Source: Novosphingobium ovatum
GTDB lineage: Bacteria; Pseudomonadota; Alphaproteobacteria; Sphingomonadales; Sphingomonadaceae
Length of the DNA: 64,000 nt
Direction: 5' to 3'
NCBI RefSeq assembly: GCF_009909235.1
Contig: NZ_JAAAPO010000006.1
Coordinates: 1 to 64,000 of the forward strand
The notes under the pieces were generated by a model. It ran no database searches. It saw nothing but the letters and a program-made list of their open reading frames with translations, and was not told the DNA's origin. The translations under genes were made by a program, and so were the position numbers. Shown here one piece after another: positions 15,755-25,192 of the stretch (positions are counted from its first letter, which is position 1; each line of letters opens with the position of its first letter).

Positions 15755-18700
15755 ATGACCACGCCGCTTCGCCAGCTTCTTGCGCAATTCCGGGAAGCTT
15801 CCCGCACCGAACGCGAGAAGGGCAATTATTTTGAGCGGCTGGCTGTGGCCTTCATCAAACACGATCCCGGTATGGGGCAGGAGTATGAGGACGCTTGGCT
15901 CTATACCGATTGGGCCAAGGCGCATGGCGTGGCGGCCAATGACATTGGCGTGGACGCTGTGGCCAAGATCAGGGGCGAGGACAACTTCTGCGCCATTCAG
16001 TGCAAATTCTACGCGGAGGGGCGAAGCATCCCCAAGGGCGAGCTAGACAAGTTCCTCAGCGCCTGCGGCATGAAGTGGTTTTCGCGCGGCCTCATCATCG
16101 AAACCACCGGCATGGATTTCACCGCCAACGCCACCGCGCTGTTCGATGACCTCAACGTGACCACCCTGGGCCTGGACCGGCTGGAGGATAGCCCGCTGGA
16201 TTGGGCCGCGTGGTTCCAGCGCGATGAAGTGAAGGTTGCTGCCCCCAAGCAGTTGCGCCCCCACCAGGAGCAAGCGCTAGCCGCCGTGCGTGACGGGCTG
16301 GCCGAGGCGGACCGGGGCAAGCTCATCATGGCTTGCGGCACCGGCAAGACCTTCACCGGCCTCAAGATCGCTGAGGCCATGGTGGGCGCGGGTGGCGTGG
16401 CGCTGGTGCTGGTGCCCTCGCTGGCGCTGATGAGCCAGACCATCCGCGAATGGACCATAGACAGCGCCACCCCGCTGCGATCCTTTGCCGTCTGTTCGGA
16501 CGCTCAGGTGGGCAAGCGCCGCCGCAATGCCGATGACGTGATGGAGGTGGAGCTCCATGACCTGGATTACCCGGCCACCACCAACGCGGTGAAGCTGGCC
16601 AGCCGCGCGGGGCACCCGGCGCCGGACCGCATGACCGTGGTGTTTTCCACCTACCAGTCCATCCAGGTCATCAGCGACGCCCAGAAGCTCCACGGCTTCC
16701 CGGAATTTGACCTGATCATTTGCGATGAGGCCCACCGGACAACGGGTGCCACATTGGCAGGTGAGGACGAAAGCAACTTCGTCAAAATCCACAACCAGGA
16801 CTTCATCGCGGGCCGTAAGCGCATCTACATGACCGCCACGCCCCGCGTGTTCGGGGATGCGGTGAAGGCCAAGGCCAACGAGGCCTCTGCCGAATTGGCA
16901 TCCATGGATGATGAGGCGCTTTACGGCAAAACGCTGTTTACGCGCGGCTTTGGCTGGGCGGTGGAGAATGGCCTCCTCACCGATTACAAGGTGCTGGTGC
17001 TGGCCGTGGATGAGGCCATGGTGAGCAGCGGCGTGCAAAACCGCCTGGCGGACGGTGGTAGCGAACTCAAGCTAGACGACGCCACCAAGATTATCGGCTG
17101 CTACAAGGCCCTGATCAAATCCGGCCTCAAGGAGGAGCTGGCGGGCGATGGCCAGCCGATGCGCCGGGCTCTGGCCTTCTGCAAGGACATTGCCGCCTCC
17201 AAGCTCATCCGCACCGAATTTCAGGCCGTGGTCAGCGAATATCTGGCTTCCGATGAAGGCCAGGCCGCGCTGGGCGATACCGACCCGCTGACCTGCGACC
17301 TCCACCACGTTGACGGCACCATGGGCGCCAAGGAACGCAATTTCCACCTGGACTGGCTCAAGGAGGATGACCAGGAAGCGTGCCGCATCCTCAGCAACGC
17401 CCGCTGCCTTTCCGAGGGCGTGGACGTGCCCGCGCTGGACGCCATCCTGTTCATGCACCCCCGCAAGAGCCAGATTGACGTTGTGCAGTCGGTGGGCCGC
17501 GTGATGCGCCGGGCCGAGGGCAAGCATATGGGCTATGTCATCCTGCCCATCGGCGTCCCGGCTGGCATGACGCCGGAGGAGGCGCTAAACGACAACGAGC
17601 GCTACAAGGTGGTGTGGCAAATCCTCAACGCGCTGCGGTCCCATGACGAGCGCTTTGATGCGGTGATCAACCGTGCGGACCTGGGCGTGGACGTGAGCGA
17701 CCACATTGAGGTCATCGCCGTCAGCGACAAGCTCCCCACCCGCAAGAAGGCGGAAAAGGCCAGCATAGGCATCGGCCAGGGTGGTGCCAGCCGCGATGAG
17801 GGCGAGCGTTCCGATGGCGACAGCAAGCCCCAGGCGGCGCCCGAATTCCAGACCGCCTTTGCCTTCGATGAATTTTCCAAGGCCATCATGGCCAAAATCG
17901 TGCGCAAATGCGGCCGCCGGGACTATTGGGAGAACTGGGCGGGCGACATTGCCAAGATCGCCCAGACCCATATCAACCGCATCACTGGCCTTGTGGCCAA
18001 GCCCGACACGCCCGAGCGCGCGGCGTTTGACGGCTTCCTGGCGGAAATTCGGGACGACCTCAACGAGAGTGTGACCGAGGTGGAGGCCATCGAAATGTTG
18101 GCCCAGCACCTCATCACCAAGCCGGTGTTTGACGCGCTGTTCCAGGGCTACAGCTTTGCCGAGGCCAATCCCGTGTCGCGCGCCATGCAGGCGGTGCTGG
18201 AGGCCTTGAACGCCCACAATATCGACAAGGAAGCCGCCAGCCTGGAGGACTTCTACAAGAGCGTGCGCCGCCGCGCGGCTGGCATCAAGGAGGATGACGC
18301 CAAGCAGCGCATCATCGTTGAGCTCTATGACAAGTTTTTCCGCAACGCCTTCCCCAAGATGACCGAGCGGCTGGGCATCGTTTACACCCCCGTGGAGGTG
18401 GTGGACTTCATCCTCCATTCCGTGAACGAGCTGTTGCAGTCCGAATTCGGCCAGACGCTGGGCAGCGAGGGCGTGCATATCCTGGACCCCTTCACGGGCA
18501 CCGGCACTTTCATCACCCGGCTCATCCAATCGGGCTTGATCAAGCCCGAGGAGCTGCCCCGCAAGTTCGCCAGCGAAATCCACGCCAACGAGATTGTCTT
18601 GCTGGCCTACTACATCGCGGCCATCAACATTGAGGCCGCATACCACGGCGCCGTGGGCGGCGAATACCAGGCCTTTGACGGCATCTGCCTGACCGACACG

Positions 18701-20662
18701 TTCCAGCTCTATGAGCAGGAAAAGGACCTTATCGCCCACCTGATGCCCGAGAACAGCAACCGGCGCACCCGTCAAAAGGCGCTGCCCGTGCGCGTGATCA
18801 TCGGCAACCCGCCGTATTCGGTGGGCCAGGGCAGCGCCAACGATAATGCTGCCAATGTGGCATACCCGGCGTTGGACGGCCGCATTCGAGAGACTTATGC
18901 AGCGCGTTCAACAGGCAACCCCCGTAGCCTCTACGACAGTTACATCCGTGCCATCCGCTGGGCCAGTGATCGCATCGGAGACGCCGGTGTAGTGGCCTAC
19001 GTTTCAAATGCAGGCTGGCTAGAGGGCACTGCGGCTGACGGGCTCCGTCAGTGCCTGGTAGATGAGTTTGCAAACATCCATGTTTTGCACCTTCGTGGTA
19101 ATCAACGCACTTCAGGCGAAACATCCCGGCGCGAAGGCGGTAAGATTTTTGGCAGCGGGAGCCGCACCCCGGTAGCGATTACCTTGCTGGTAAAGAACCC
19201 TGACGCGAAAGCGCGCGGGCAAATCCACTTCCATGATATTGGCGATTATCTGACCCGGGAGCAAAAGCTAGCCATCGTTCGCCGCTTTGGCAGTATCGGC
19301 GGCATATCGAAGGCTGGCCAGTGGCAGGAAATTACCCCTGATGAGCATGGGGATTGGCTCGGGCAGCGCGATAAATCCTTCGATGCCTTTATCCCTATGG
19401 GTGATAAAGATAGCAAGAATAGCACAGCGATATTTGATAACTATTCAAGAGGCATTGAAACGGGGCGCGATGCTTGGTGCTATAATAGCAGCCGTGCCGT
19501 AGTGAATAAAAATATGCGCTCAATGATAAATTTTTACAACGCTGAATTAGCTCGATTTGATGAAGCCATCCCCAGGAGCAACCGCAAGCTCCGGGAGCAA
19601 GAGGTGAACGGCTTCATTAATACAGACCCCACGAAGATTAGCTGGAGTTATTGGCTGAAAGGCGACTTGGCGAAAGGGTGCGAGTTTTCATTCGATGAAA
19701 GCGGGATCACTCACGGAATATACAGGCCTTTCAGCAAGCAATATGTCTATTACAACCGAGACATGAATAACATTCTCTATCAAATGCCCAAAATTTTCCC
19801 GATGGGATTGGAGCATGATAATAAGGTTATCAGCCTCCCCAACAAGGGAGAAGATCGGGCGTTTTCTGTTATTATGGCGAATGCTCTGCCTGATTTGCAC
19901 TTAGTCCACGGTGGTCAATGCTTCCCCCGCTACCTCTACGACACCGCCCCGGAACCGGCTGGTGATGAGGCTCAGGGCGGGCTGTTTGCCGCTGCGCCAG
20001 CCGCTCAAGGTGGCCGCCGGGATGCTATCACCGATGCCGGGCTGGCGCATTTCCAGGCCGCCTATCCGGGTGAGGCCATCACCAAGGACGACCTGTTCTA
20101 CTACACCTACGGTTTGCTCCATTCCGAGGAATACCGGGAGCGCTTCGCGGACAACCTCTCCAAGCAGCTCCCCCGCATCCCGGCGGTGAAGCGCTATGAG
20201 GACTTCCGCGCCTTTGTGGATGCTGGGCGGCGCCTGGCCGACCTGCACTGTGACTATGACGCGGTGGAGCCGTTCCCCGTGAACATCGCCCAGGGCGACC
20301 TGCGGCTGGCCACAATCCCGGACCCCGTGGCGTTCTACCGCGTGGAGAAAATGAAGTTTGGCGGCAAGCGCCCCGCCCAGGACAAGGGCACGGTGATCTA
20401 CAACGCCAACATCACCATCACCGGCATTCCGCTGGAGGCCTACGACTACGTGGTCAACGGCAAGCCAGCCTTGGAATGGGTGATGGAGCGCCAGGGCGTG
20501 AAGGTGGACAAGGCCAGCGGCATCACTTGGGACGCGAACGCCTACGCCAACGAAACCATGGGCGACCCGGCCTACCCGCTCAAACTGTTCCAGCGCGTGG
20601 TCACGGTTAGCCTGGAAACCATGAAAATCGTGCGGGCACTGCCCCGGTTGGAGATTGGGTAA
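15755..20662 (+). CDS. Single-chain type ISP restriction-modification enzyme (Mrr nuclease, SF2 helicase, adenine methylase, TRD)
   Basis: 1635 residues. Domains in order: an Mrr-like PD-(D/E)xK nuclease (D67 in GVDAVAK, Q82-C-K84); an SF2 helicase with Walker A CGTGKT (K198), DEAH (D324), MTATPR and QSVGRVMRR; a linker; an N6-adenine methylase with motif I DPFTGTGTF (D911) and motif IV NPPY (N1018); then a target recognition region and C-terminal tail. This is the architecture of LlaGI and LlaBIII, which cut by converging translocation and protect with their own methylase. All key motifs are intact. Length fits the family (about 1570-1650). From about 18,840 to 19,915, after NPPY, base composition turns AT-rich, as expected if the recognition domain was swapped. 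ATG 15734 is an alternative start. Confidence 0.92.
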   Translation: MTTPLRQLLAQFREASRTEREKGNYFERLAVAFIKHDPGMGQEYEDAWLYTDWAKAHGVAANDIGVDAVAKIRGEDNFCAIQCKFYAEGRSIPKGELDKFLSACGMKWFSRGLIIETTGMDFTANATALFDDLNVTTLGLDRLEDSPLDWAAWFQRDEVKVAAPKQLRPHQEQALAAVRDGLAEADRGKLIMACGTGKTFTGLKIAEAMVGAGGVALVLVPSLALMSQTIREWTIDSATPLRSFAVCSDAQVGKRRRNADDVMEVELHDLDYPATTNAVKLASRAGHPAPDRMTVVFSTYQSIQVISDAQKLHGFPEFDLIICDEAHRTTGATLAGEDESNFVKIHNQDFIAGRKRIYMTATPRVFGDAVKAKANEASAELASMDDEALYGKTLFTRGFGWAVENGLLTDYKVLVLAVDEAMVSSGVQNRLADGGSELKLDDATKIIGCYKALIKSGLKEELAGDGQPMRRALAFCKDIAASKLIRTEFQAVVSEYLASDEGQAALGDTDPLTCDLHHVDGTMGAKERNFHLDWLKEDDQEACRILSNARCLSEGVDVPALDAILFMHPRKSQIDVVQSVGRVMRRAEGKHMGYVILPIGVPAGMTPEEALNDNERYKVVWQILNALRSHDERFDAVINRADLGVDVSDHIEVIAVSDKLPTRKKAEKASIGIGQGGASRDEGERSDGDSKPQAAPEFQTAFAFDEFSKAIMAKIVRKCGRRDYWENWAGDIAKIAQTHINRITGLVAKPDTPERAAFDGFLAEIRDDLNESVTEVEAIEMLAQHLITKPVFDALFQGYSFAEANPVSRAMQAVLEALNAHNIDKEAASLEDFYKSVRRRAAGIKEDDAKQRIIVELYDKFFRNAFPKMTERLGIVYTPVEVVDFILHSVNELLQSEFGQTLGSEGVHILDPFTGTGTFITRLIQSGLIKPEELPRKFASEIHANEIVLLAYYIAAINIEAAYHGAVGGEYQAFDGICLTDTFQLYEQEKDLIAHLMPENSNRRTRQKALPVRVIIGNPPYSVGQGSANDNAANVAYPALDGRIRETYAARSTGNPRSLYDSYIRAIRWASDRIGDAGVVAYVSNAGWLEGTAADGLRQCLVDEFANIHVLHLRGNQRTSGETSRREGGKIFGSGSRTPVAITLLVKNPDAKARGQIHFHDIGDYLTREQKLAIVRRFGSIGGISKAGQWQEITPDEHGDWLGQRDKSFDAFIPMGDKDSKNSTAIFDNYSRGIETGRDAWCYNSSRAVVNKNMRSMINFYNAELARFDEAIPRSNRKLREQEVNGFINTDPTKISWSYWLKGDLAKGCEFSFDESGITHGIYRPFSKQYVYYNRDMNNILYQMPKIFPMGLEHDNKVISLPNKGEDRAFSVIMANALPDLHLVHGGQCFPRYLYDTAPEPAGDEAQGGLFAAAPAAQGGRRDAITDAGLAHFQAAYPGEAITKDDLFYYTYGLLHSEEYRERFADNLSKQLPRIPAVKRYEDFRAFVDAGRRLADLHCDYDAVEPFPVNIAQGDLRLATIPDPVAFYRVEKMKFGGKRPAQDKGTVIYNANITITGIPLEAYDYVVNGKPALEWVMERQGVKVDKASGITWDANAYANETMGDPAYPLKLFQRVVTVSLETMKIVRALPRLEIG

Positions 20663-20672
20663 GGCGCCGGAC

Positions 20673-23600
20673 ATGAGCTTGAAAGATCAGATTGTTGCAG
20701 AGCTCAAGGCCAAGCCCAATCAGAAGGCTGACGCGCTGGCGCGCGCCCTTGGCGTGGATAGAGCCTTGGTCAACAAGGCGCTGTATGGTGCCTTGAAGGG
20801 CCTGGTTGCCCAGGATCGCGCATACCGTTGGGCTTTGGTGGACAGTGCCCCCAAGGGGCCTGCTGGTGGCGCGCCAGAGGGACCTGCCTTTGCAAACACA
20901 GACTTAGCTCGACTATGCCGTTACTACCTTGCGTGCCTGGGCTATGATGACACTGGCGTTTCCACCTTCCTGACCTCGAAGTTTGGCGACCCCGATTATA
21001 TCGAGTTGCGAGCACTGCCGCATTCTGCTGACGACTTTGCCGAGAGCGAGGCGGCGCGGCGGATGCTTGGGCGCAAACGTGCTGAGCAGGGGCGCTATGG
21101 GCTCTATTTTGGCTACCCCACCCATGTCTCCCACCTTCGCTCGAAAAAATCGGGGTGGGAAGGTTTCATGGTGGAACCCATCCTGCTTTTCCCGATAGAA
21201 CACGACAAGTCTGGGCGCATGTCTGTAGACTTGGCCTATCCCATCATCAATCAAAAGCCGTTCCAGGCATTCACGAATGCGGAGCGCGACATGATGATGA
21301 ATGAGCTGGTCCAACTGGAACAGGAGCTGGGCATCGGTGAAGCCGATGCCCGGATAGACGTTGATGAAATGGCGATGCGCTTGCAGGCTGTGCGCCCAGA
21401 GTGGCCGTGGCGTGAGGACATTGAACCGGACGCGATAGGCGCAAGCCGCCCGCCAATGAGCGAAATAGACGAGCCCGGCATTCATAATCGGGCCGTCATT
21501 ATCATGGCGGAGAAGTCGCCCTTCACCCAGGGGCTGGAAAAGGAACTCCGCGACCTGGCAAGCCTGCCTGAGCAGAGCTACGCAAACACCGCTCTTGGCC
21601 GATGGATCAAAAACACGGCTCCCGAAAATCCAGAGACCGCGCAATCGGTCCCGGTCCTGCAAGTGCTGCCCATGAATTCGGAGCAGCGTCAGGCGGTAGC
21701 AACCGCACTGAGCGCCCCTGTGACCATCATCACCGGCCCGCCTGGGACAGGCAAATCGCAGGTTGTCACCAACTTGCTGATCAATGCAGCATGGTCTGGC
21801 AAGCGGGTCCTGTTTGCCAGCAAAAACAACAAGGCCGTTGATGTTGTCGAAACCCGCGTGAACGCCCTGGGATCGCGCCCAGTGTTGTTGCGCGTGGGAT
21901 CGCAGGCCTACCAGGCGCGGCTGGCAGAATATGTTTTAGCTCTTCTATCCTCTACGACCAGCCCATCTGAACAAGCGGAGTTCAAAGAGGCCCAAGCAAT
22001 CCATCTGCGGTTGATTGCCGAACATGATCGCCTGGCCAATGAGACTGGCCGCCTGATCGAATTGCGCAACCAAATTGACCAAGCTGAGCAAGTGGCTGAA
22101 TTCGCCAGGCAGCGCCTGGGGGCCAAGCTCTTTGCAGAGAGCCCGGCATTTGACCTTGCAAGTTTGAAAGCCCAGTTGTCCGCCATTGCGGTGGCTGCGG
22201 CTCGCGCGGATCGTTCCGGCGCTCCCGCCATCGTGCGCGCACTTTGGCCGCTGTTTCGCTCTGGACGTTTCCATGCGCTTCGCAGTGCGGCGGCGGCATC
22301 ATCATCCATGTTTGCAGCCATAGGGATAGATTGGCCAGCCGGGCCCACGTGTGATGCAGAGTGTGGGGCATGGGCCACGGCGTTGGAGGCCACGAGCCAG
22401 AGGCTGGAAGATCTGGAAAAGGCAGCTAGCTACCTAACGGCCCTGAGAGCGCTTCAAGCCAGCCGCCCCCTAGAAGCGATTGCCCGCGATGAGAAAGCGG
22501 TGCAGGACCGCATAGCGCGACAATCCCAGATGTTATGGAAACTCTGGCTTCGGTTACAACCTTCGCAATTGTCGGCGGCGGATCGACAGAAGCTGGGGAA
22601 ATACACGTCCATTCTGAAAATGGTGATGGAAGCCGGAGGCGACGGTCAGCTCACCAAGCAGGTCTATGCTAAATACAATGCCATGCTCAGGGAGGTCTCC
22701 CACCTTTTGCCGTGCTGGGCGGTCACGTCACTATCAGCGCGCGGACGCATTCCTCTTGAAGCGGGCAACTTCGATATAGTGGTGTTCGATGAGGCCAGCC
22801 AGTGCGACATAGCATCGGCACTCCCTTTGCTTTATCGCGCAAAATCAGTCGTCATTATCGGGGACCCCAAACAGCTATCCCATATCAGCGGGCTCCAGCG
22901 TGGCCAAGACCAGGCCATGCTGGAAAAGTACGACCTGTTGGACACGTTCCCTCACTGGGCATATTCGCATCAATCGCTGTTCGGCCTGGGCACCACGCAG
23001 GTGGCCGGTCCCGGCGTGGTTAGCCTGGTTGACCATCACCGCTCTCACTCCGACATTATTTCCTTCTCAAACAAGGAATTTTACGAAGAGCGGCTCAGGG
23101 TAGCCACACGCTATGACGACCTGAAATCACCCAACAGGTCGGAGCCTGGTATCCGGTGGGTGGACGTTAAGGGGCAGGCGTCCCGCCCCGGCGGCGGCGG
23201 CGCGGTCAACCTTATTGAAGCAAAAGCAGTTGTGCAGGTGTTGCGCGATCTTGTGCTTCGTAACGGCTATCGGGGCAGCATTGGTGTGGTCACACCCTTC
23301 CGCGCGCAGGCCAATGCGATCACGCAGCTTGTCAACCAGGATAAAGAGTTGCTGCCGGTGCTGATCGCTAGAGGTTTCCTGGCTGACACCGTTCACAAAT
23401 TCCAAGGAGATGAACGCGATGTGATGGTGTTCTCTCCGGTGGTTGCAAGCGGCCTGCCAGCCGGGGCGGAAGGCTTCCTCCGGTCCAATGGCAATTTGTT
23501 CAACGTGGCCATAACACGTGCCCGCGCCCAACTGATCGTGGTGGGCGACCGGGCAGGGTGTGCGTCCTCTAATATTGGCTACCTAGCCAGATTTGCCAAT

Positions 23601-24008
23601 TATTCTACTGGGCTAGAGCAACAGGCCTTCCAGGACATTGAGCGCCGGGAAATTCAGCTCGGCCCTGTCTATCCGCCCGTCGCTAGGCCAGAGTTGGTTT
23701 CCGACTGGGAGCGCGAATTTTATGTGGCAGCATATACCGCAGGTTTAGCGCTTATTCCGCAGTATAATGTTGAAAAATATATCCTCGATTTCCTTTTGTG
23801 CGACGGGGATAGATTGCTTGCCATTGAAATTGACGGTGAACGGTATCACCGCAACTGGACCGGTGAGTTATGCCGCCGTGACCAAATCCGCAATCAACGC
23901 CTCATTGAGCTTGGCTATGACGTGATGCGTTTCTGGGTCTATGAAGTCAGGGACGATATGGCTGGCTGCCTTAACAAGCTGAGGCAATGGCAATCTGGCG
24001 CGGTGTAA
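20673..24008 (+). CDS. SF1 helicase with N-terminal winged-helix-like region and C-terminal DUF559/Vsr-like nuclease
   Basis: 1111 residues. Residues 1-60 (MSLKDQIVAELKAKPNQKAD, ALARALGVDRALVNKALYGAL) look like a winged helix. The helicase has Walker A GPPGTGKS (K361), motif II DEAS (D706-E707), a late HKFQGDERDVMVFSPV and NVAITRARAQLIVVGD, as in the UPF1-like branch. The last 70 residues carry E1052, D1054 and E1056 in IEIDGERYHRN, then DQIRNQRLIELGYDVMRFWV: a very-short-patch-repair-like nuclease fold. Helicase-Vsr fusions are known in antiphage defence (for example Hhe), but I cannot assign this to a named system. It starts 10 bp after the type ISP stop and so is probably co-transcribed. 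Confidence 0.82.
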   Translation: MSLKDQIVAELKAKPNQKADALARALGVDRALVNKALYGALKGLVAQDRAYRWALVDSAPKGPAGGAPEGPAFANTDLARLCRYYLACLGYDDTGVSTFLTSKFGDPDYIELRALPHSADDFAESEAARRMLGRKRAEQGRYGLYFGYPTHVSHLRSKKSGWEGFMVEPILLFPIEHDKSGRMSVDLAYPIINQKPFQAFTNAERDMMMNELVQLEQELGIGEADARIDVDEMAMRLQAVRPEWPWREDIEPDAIGASRPPMSEIDEPGIHNRAVIIMAEKSPFTQGLEKELRDLASLPEQSYANTALGRWIKNTAPENPETAQSVPVLQVLPMNSEQRQAVATALSAPVTIITGPPGTGKSQVVTNLLINAAWSGKRVLFASKNNKAVDVVETRVNALGSRPVLLRVGSQAYQARLAEYVLALLSSTTSPSEQAEFKEAQAIHLRLIAEHDRLANETGRLIELRNQIDQAEQVAEFARQRLGAKLFAESPAFDLASLKAQLSAIAVAAARADRSGAPAIVRALWPLFRSGRFHALRSAAAASSSMFAAIGIDWPAGPTCDAECGAWATALEATSQRLEDLEKAASYLTALRALQASRPLEAIARDEKAVQDRIARQSQMLWKLWLRLQPSQLSAADRQKLGKYTSILKMVMEAGGDGQLTKQVYAKYNAMLREVSHLLPCWAVTSLSARGRIPLEAGNFDIVVFDEASQCDIASALPLLYRAKSVVIIGDPKQLSHISGLQRGQDQAMLEKYDLLDTFPHWAYSHQSLFGLGTTQVAGPGVVSLVDHHRSHSDIISFSNKEFYEERLRVATRYDDLKSPNRSEPGIRWVDVKGQASRPGGGGAVNLIEAKAVVQVLRDLVLRNGYRGSIGVVTPFRAQANAITQLVNQDKELLPVLIARGFLADTVHKFQGDERDVMVFSPVVASGLPAGAEGFLRSNGNLFNVAITRARAQLIVVGDRAGCASSNIGYLARFANYSTGLEQQAFQDIERREIQLGPVYPPVARPELVSDWEREFYVAAYTAGLALIPQYNVEKYILDFLLCDGDRLLAIEIDGERYHRNWTGELCRRDQIRNQRLIELGYDVMRFWVYEVRDDMAGCLNKLRQWQSGAV

Positions 24009-24027
24009 CAGAGCGAGGGGACTGATA

Positions 24028-25056
24028 ATGACGCGCATTTGGGGCATTCATATGCCAGCCTGGGTGGGCGATGATCCGGTGGAAAAGGGCTGGGTCTATA
24101 TCGGCTGGCCCGACCTAGGCGACATTTTCAAAATTCCCGCTAACCGCGAGGCCTTCAAGGAAGCGCTGGTAAAAGCCTACCCTGACAAAAAGCCTGGCTC
24201 TGTCCCGGTGGATGCGGGCACGCTGTATCGCTTCACCCATGAGGTGCAGGCGGGGGACTACATTGTCTATCCATCCAAGCACAACCGGATGGTCAACATT
24301 GGCCGGGTGACGGCGAAAATGGGGCACGAACCCGACCCCGAGCTAGGCGATGACGATCTGCCAAATTGGCGCGGTGTCGAGTGGCTGGGCCATCCATTCC
24401 CGCGTGACGAATTTAGCCAAGCCGCCCTCAACGAAATCGGCTCATTCATCACCCTGTTTTCCGTGCGAACCAATGGCGCGGAATTCCTGGCCAAGGTGGG
24501 CGTGGCGGCTGGCAAGACTGAGCCCGCCGCCGTGATTGAGGAAACGCCGCTCCCGGACGATGAGGTTTCGCAAAAGGCCACCCAGGTGGCCGAGGAGAGC
24601 ACGGCGGACTTCATCATCCGGCGGCTCCATACGGAGCTGTCTGGATATGACTTCGAGGATTTTGTGGCGCACCTGATGGAGTGCATGGGGTATTATGCGC
24701 GCAAGACCCAGAAGTCTGGTGATGGCGGCGTGGACGTGATCGCCCATACGGACAAGCTGGGTTTCCAGCCGCCTATCGTCAAAATCCAATGCAAGCGCCA
24801 GACGGGCCAGATTGGAGAACAGTTGGTGAGCCAGTTGCTGGGCACCCTGGGCGAGGGTGAGTTTGCCCTGTTCGTGACGCTGGGATCATACTCTGCCCCC
24901 GCCCGCGCGAGGGAGCGGAACACGCCCCGCCTACGGCTGGTGGACGGGGAGCAACTGGTGGAAATGATCCAAGCCGCCTATCCGAAAATGTCCCCCCGCT
25001 ACCGGCGCATCCTGCCACTCAAGCAGATTTATGTGCCGGACCTGACGGGGGAGTGA
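24028..25056 (+). CDS. Mrr-type restriction endonuclease with N-terminal PUA/EVE-like domain
   Basis: 342 residues. The C-terminal Mrr catalytic domain has E210 (YDFEDFVAHLM), D236 (GDGGVDVIAH) and Q254-C-K256 (KIQCKRQ). The N-terminal 155 residues (WGIHMPAW, GWVYIGWPDLGD, AGDYIVYPSK, RGVEWL) resemble PUA/EVE-like modified-base readers found in type IV restriction enzymes, an assignment made from pattern only. It follows the SF1 helicase by 19 bp with GAGGGGAC as ribosome site. A role in cutting modified phage DNA is plausible. Confidence 0.8.
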   Translation: MTRIWGIHMPAWVGDDPVEKGWVYIGWPDLGDIFKIPANREAFKEALVKAYPDKKPGSVPVDAGTLYRFTHEVQAGDYIVYPSKHNRMVNIGRVTAKMGHEPDPELGDDDLPNWRGVEWLGHPFPRDEFSQAALNEIGSFITLFSVRTNGAEFLAKVGVAAGKTEPAAVIEETPLPDDEVSQKATQVAEESTADFIIRRLHTELSGYDFEDFVAHLMECMGYYARKTQKSGDGGVDVIAHTDKLGFQPPIVKIQCKRQTGQIGEQLVSQLLGTLGEGEFALFVTLGSYSAPARARERNTPRLRLVDGEQLVEMIQAAYPKMSPRYRRILPLKQIYVPDLTGE

Positions 25057-25192
25057 TAGGTTTACGGAATCGAGCGGCTGAATAAAAGCCGTTGCTCAAG
25101 AGTAAGTCGGGCACCATTCACTCGGCTTGATAGCAATTTAGCAATGCGAAATTGGGACCAATACCCAACTTGGAATACGGTCAGGAGACGTT

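Noticed and set aside
15408..15755. 115-codon plus-strand frame between primase and restriction genes
   Set aside because: Lies in AT-rich noncoding DNA, poor ribosome site, product resembles no protein; it runs into the ISP start.
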